DNA from: Candidatus Gastranaerophilales bacterium
GTDB lineage: Bacteria; Cyanobacteriota; Vampirovibrionia; Gastranaerophilales; Gastranaerophilaceae
Direction: 5' to 3'
Assembly (NCBI GenBank): GCA_900552525.1
Contig: UNSK01000014.1
Span: 1-42,685 of the forward strand
DNA: 42,685 nt
A program made the position numbers and the translations under genes. Under the pieces are notes generated by a model that saw nothing but the letters and a program-made list of their open reading frames with translations, had not been told where the DNA came from and did not search any database. Below are positions 40,691-42,685 of the stretch, piece after piece; within the stretch, counting starts at the first letter, position 1, and each line of letters starts with the position of its first letter.

Positions 40691-42376
40691 TTATACCATA
40701 TCTTCTTCAATTTCTGCAATCGGCATAAATACCTTGACGCAGAAACCGCATTCTTCATTTGAATAAAGTCTTATTTCACCGTCCATTGCTTCAACCAGAC
40801 CTTTTACAATAAACAATCCCAGTCCGGTGCCGCGTGTTGTGCGCGTAGTGGAGTCATCAACCCTCGTAAATTTGTCAAATAAAGTTTTCAATTTTTCCCG
40901 CGGAATTACATCGTAATCATTTTTTACGCTTACCGCAAGCCTGTCATTTCTTATCTCATAATCAAGCGTAATCGGAGAGTCTTCTTTGGAATACTTTATT
41001 GCATTCTCAATAAGGTTAACAAAAACCTGCTCAATTCTGTCATTGTCAGCGAGTATCTCAATAGGACAATCCTTCAGGTTGTTTATAATCTCCTTGTTTG
41101 TATCGTTTTTTACAAGCATAATAGAATTTTCTATTACATTACTAATCGGAACGCTAATGATGTTTACATTCAGCCTTGCTCCTTCAATATCAGGTATAAC
41201 AAGCAAATCTTCTATCATACGCTTCAATCTCTCGGACTGTTTTTTGATAACCTTTAGTGACTTTTGTCTTGTTTCTTCGTCAATCTGAATATCCTGCCGC
41301 AGGAGTCTTGATGTATATCCGAGTATACTTGTAAGCGGAGTTCTAAATTCGTGGCTTACTGTATCAATCATGTTTGAGCGGAATTCGTTAACCTGTTTTA
41401 ACTCTTTATTCTTCTTCTTGAGCTGTATATAGGACTTATGAATCTGGCTAACCATTCTGTTGAACTCGTTTCCAAGGAAAACAATCTCGAAAGGCGTGAA
41501 AACATTGATTAAGAGCCTTATGCGTCTTTCATAGTTTCCTTTTGATATCGCAATTATTGCCTTAAAAAGCTGTCTAATATTGATATACAGGTAATATGTG
41601 TATAATCCAACAACAAAGAATACCGTAAGCATGGTTACGAGTATTGAAAGTATGATTTTGTCACGGTTATAGTCAATTGCTTTTCTTGTAACAGCTTCTG
41701 TAGTGTTAACAATGATAGTAACATCAGGATCTGTTTTTTTTAGGTAAACAAGCGGCTGGTTTTTTGTTTCGCCATATATAACAGGTTCATTTTCTTCCAG
41801 TTGCTCCGGAAGTTCTGCAATGCTCTTTTCATAACCTTCTTGAGTGTAGTTGCTTGAGGCGACTAAGTCATTATCAACAAGTACATAAATCTGTCTTTTA
41901 TCTTCCGTAAGAGTTTTAAACAGATTTTGTTTAAGATTGTTCATATCAAGTACAGCAACAAGAAATCTTCCGTCTTTAAGGTTTTTGCTGAATACTGCAT
42001 AATCATCCTGAATGCTGTACATTTTATATTTTTCAAGCTGATCTTTTTCTACAATTGCAAGCTCACGGTAGAAAGGAAGTCTTTCTATAATAGTGTCGAG
42101 ATATTTTTGTTCCTGTGCAGGATTTTTGTAATACTCCATTGTTGCTATAATTTGTGAGAGCTCGTTATTTATGGAATGGTCAAAAACTTCCATTTCTTCA
42201 GAAACAATGTTTGCTATCATAACAGCGGCTTCTCTAAGCTGCGCTCTGTTTGACTGCTGGTTAATGTTGTTAATTATAATCCCGCTTACTGTCATTGGAA
42301 TAAGCACGGCAAAGAAGCTTACAATAATGATTTGTTCTGCGATTTTTAGCCTTCGTTTGCTGAAGAATTGTGACAT
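40691..42376 (-). CDS. Sensor histidine kinase with degenerate G1 box
   Basis: 561 aa. N-terminal membrane helix (IIIVSFFAVLIPMTVSGIII), periplasmic dCache-like region about 40-245, second helix IILSILVTMLTVFFVVGLY, HAMP-like segment, HisKA with SNMIDTVSHEFRTPLTSILGY (phospho-His) and ATPase with N-box NRIEQVFVNLIENAIKYS and G2 GTGLGLFIV. The G1 box, normally DxGxG, reads NDYDVI, so ATP binding might be altered. It follows the OmpR-type regulator after 1 bp (GGGGGA in the regulator end is its ribosome-binding site). Confidence 0.9.
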   Translation of the reverse strand: MSQFFSKRRLKIAEQIIIVSFFAVLIPMTVSGIIINNINQQSNRAQLREAAVMIANIVSEEMEVFDHSINNELSQIIATMEYYKNPAQEQKYLDTIIERLPFYRELAIVEKDQLEKYKMYSIQDDYAVFSKNLKDGRFLVAVLDMNNLKQNLFKTLTEDKRQIYVLVDNDLVASSNYTQEGYEKSIAELPEQLEENEPVIYGETKNQPLVYLKKTDPDVTIIVNTTEAVTRKAIDYNRDKIILSILVTMLTVFFVVGLYTYYLYINIRQLFKAIIAISKGNYERRIRLLINVFTPFEIVFLGNEFNRMVSQIHKSYIQLKKKNKELKQVNEFRSNMIDTVSHEFRTPLTSILGYTSRLLRQDIQIDEETRQKSLKVIKKQSERLKRMIEDLLVIPDIEGARLNVNIISVPISNVIENSIMLVKNDTNKEIINNLKDCPIEILADNDRIEQVFVNLIENAIKYSKEDSPITLDYEIRNDRLAVSVKNDYDVIPREKLKTLFDKFTRVDDSTTRTTRGTGLGLFIVKGLVEAMDGEIRLYSNEECGFCVKVFMPIAEIEEDMV

Positions 42377-42377
42377 T

Positions 42378-42685
42378 TTATCCCCCGAACGGCGTTAACT
42401 TATATCCTACATTTGTTACTGTGTGCAAATATTTTGGATTTTTGGAGTCAGGTTCAATTTTGTTTCTGAGCGCACCCACATGAACCCTTAACATTCTTAC
42501 ATCTTCATCGCTTGAGTATCCCCAAACCTCTTCAAGGAGTGTAGCAAGAGTTACAGGCTTGTTGAAATGCTGTAGCAGGCAGTACAAGATTTCAAACTCG
42601 GTTGGAGTAAGTTTCATTCTTTTATTTAAGATAACTGTTTCCAGAGTATCCGGCAGAATTTCAATTTCACCGGCTTCAAGAATTT
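42378..42685 (-). CDS. OmpR-family response regulator, 5' part missing
   Basis: Only the C-terminal winged-helix DNA-binding domain and a short linker are inside the window (about 102 codons): LTPTEFEILYCLLQHFNKPV, RMLRVHVGALRNKIE and YLHTVTNVGYKLTP are the OmpR wHTH. The receiver domain lies beyond the edge. Together with the kinase it forms a two-component pair; the cognate kinase starts 1 bp after its stop. Confidence 0.9.
   Translation of the reverse strand, partial: ILEAGEIEILPDTLETVILNKRMKLTPTEFEILYCLLQHFNKPVTLATLLEEVWGYSSDEDVRMLRVHVGALRNKIEPDSKNPKYLHTVTNVGYKLTPFGG

Overview
The window is about 42.7 kb of AT-rich bacterial chromosome (by eye roughly 35% GC). I infer a fermentative, non-photosynthetic relative of Cyanobacteria, most likely a gut Gastranaerophilales/Melainabacteria-type organism. 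The basis is a cyanobacterial-looking start of ribosomal protein L34 (RTLEGT), fermentation genes (D-lactate dehydrogenase, a free-standing pyruvate formate-lyase glycyl-radical domain), no photosynthesis genes, and many lineage-type hypothetical proteins that begin with a short M-K/R-I...N-x-x-F-x-G/A leader. No search was run, so the placement is an inference.

Region by region. 1-2,078 (minus): dnaN, leuD and a truncated zinc-ribbon gene. 2,317-7,304 (plus, with proC on minus): an unknown 49-aa gene with its own terminator, lipA, a TPR/heptosyltransferase-like protein, then DUF1653, a 54-aa protein and a GlmS-type SIS isomerase coupled by overlaps. 7,301-10,422 (minus): an 80-aa unknown, a UPF0173 hydrolase, an HxlR regulator, a 108-aa unknown and UPF0210. 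10,514-13,745: aroF, an XRE regulator, a GT2 glycosyltransferase, and a DJ-1/thioredoxin redox pair. 13,801-15,967 (minus): two coiled-coil proteins with the leader motif and tRNA-Leu(CAG). 16,014-19,345: a structured insert next to the tRNA, D-LDH, the glycyl-radical domain and an alanine:sodium symporter. 19,496-26,603: a giant AsmA-like protein overlapped by an orphan sugar-ABC permease, a WalK/NblS-like histidine kinase and dCMP deaminase. 26,755-28,328: rpmH inside an inverted repeat, and a SEC-C protein. 28,655-37,668: a degenerate GAF/HD-GYP protein, then an accessory-like cluster of leader-bearing proteins (HExxH metalloprotease-like, divergent M16-like, Cys/Asp-rich, PlsC-like acyltransferase, intact HD-GYP, GNAT-like), and a CHASE2 adenylate cyclase. 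37,738-40,210: KDPG aldolase, KDG-type kinase and CsaB pyruvyl transferase as one overlapping operon. 40,237-42,685 (minus): a small secreted protein and a histidine kinase/OmpR regulator pair cut by the window edge.

The most interesting signals are: (i) the shared N-terminal leader on proteins of unrelated folds, concentrated at 13.8-15.7 kb and 30.0-35.7 kb; (ii) several families of short intergenic repeats, one centred on TACGTACGTA, one that carries the ribosome-binding site of the gene it abuts, and one that forms an inverted repeat around rpmH; (iii) a structured element between two copies of the 5' end of tRNA-Leu, with competing stems; (iv) a CRP/FNR-shaped dyad at a predicted -41.5 upstream of the glycyl-radical gene; and (v) a hairpin that is both a terminator-like structure and a cover for the thioredoxin ribosome-binding site. 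No CRISPR array, transposase, integrase or phage gene was seen.
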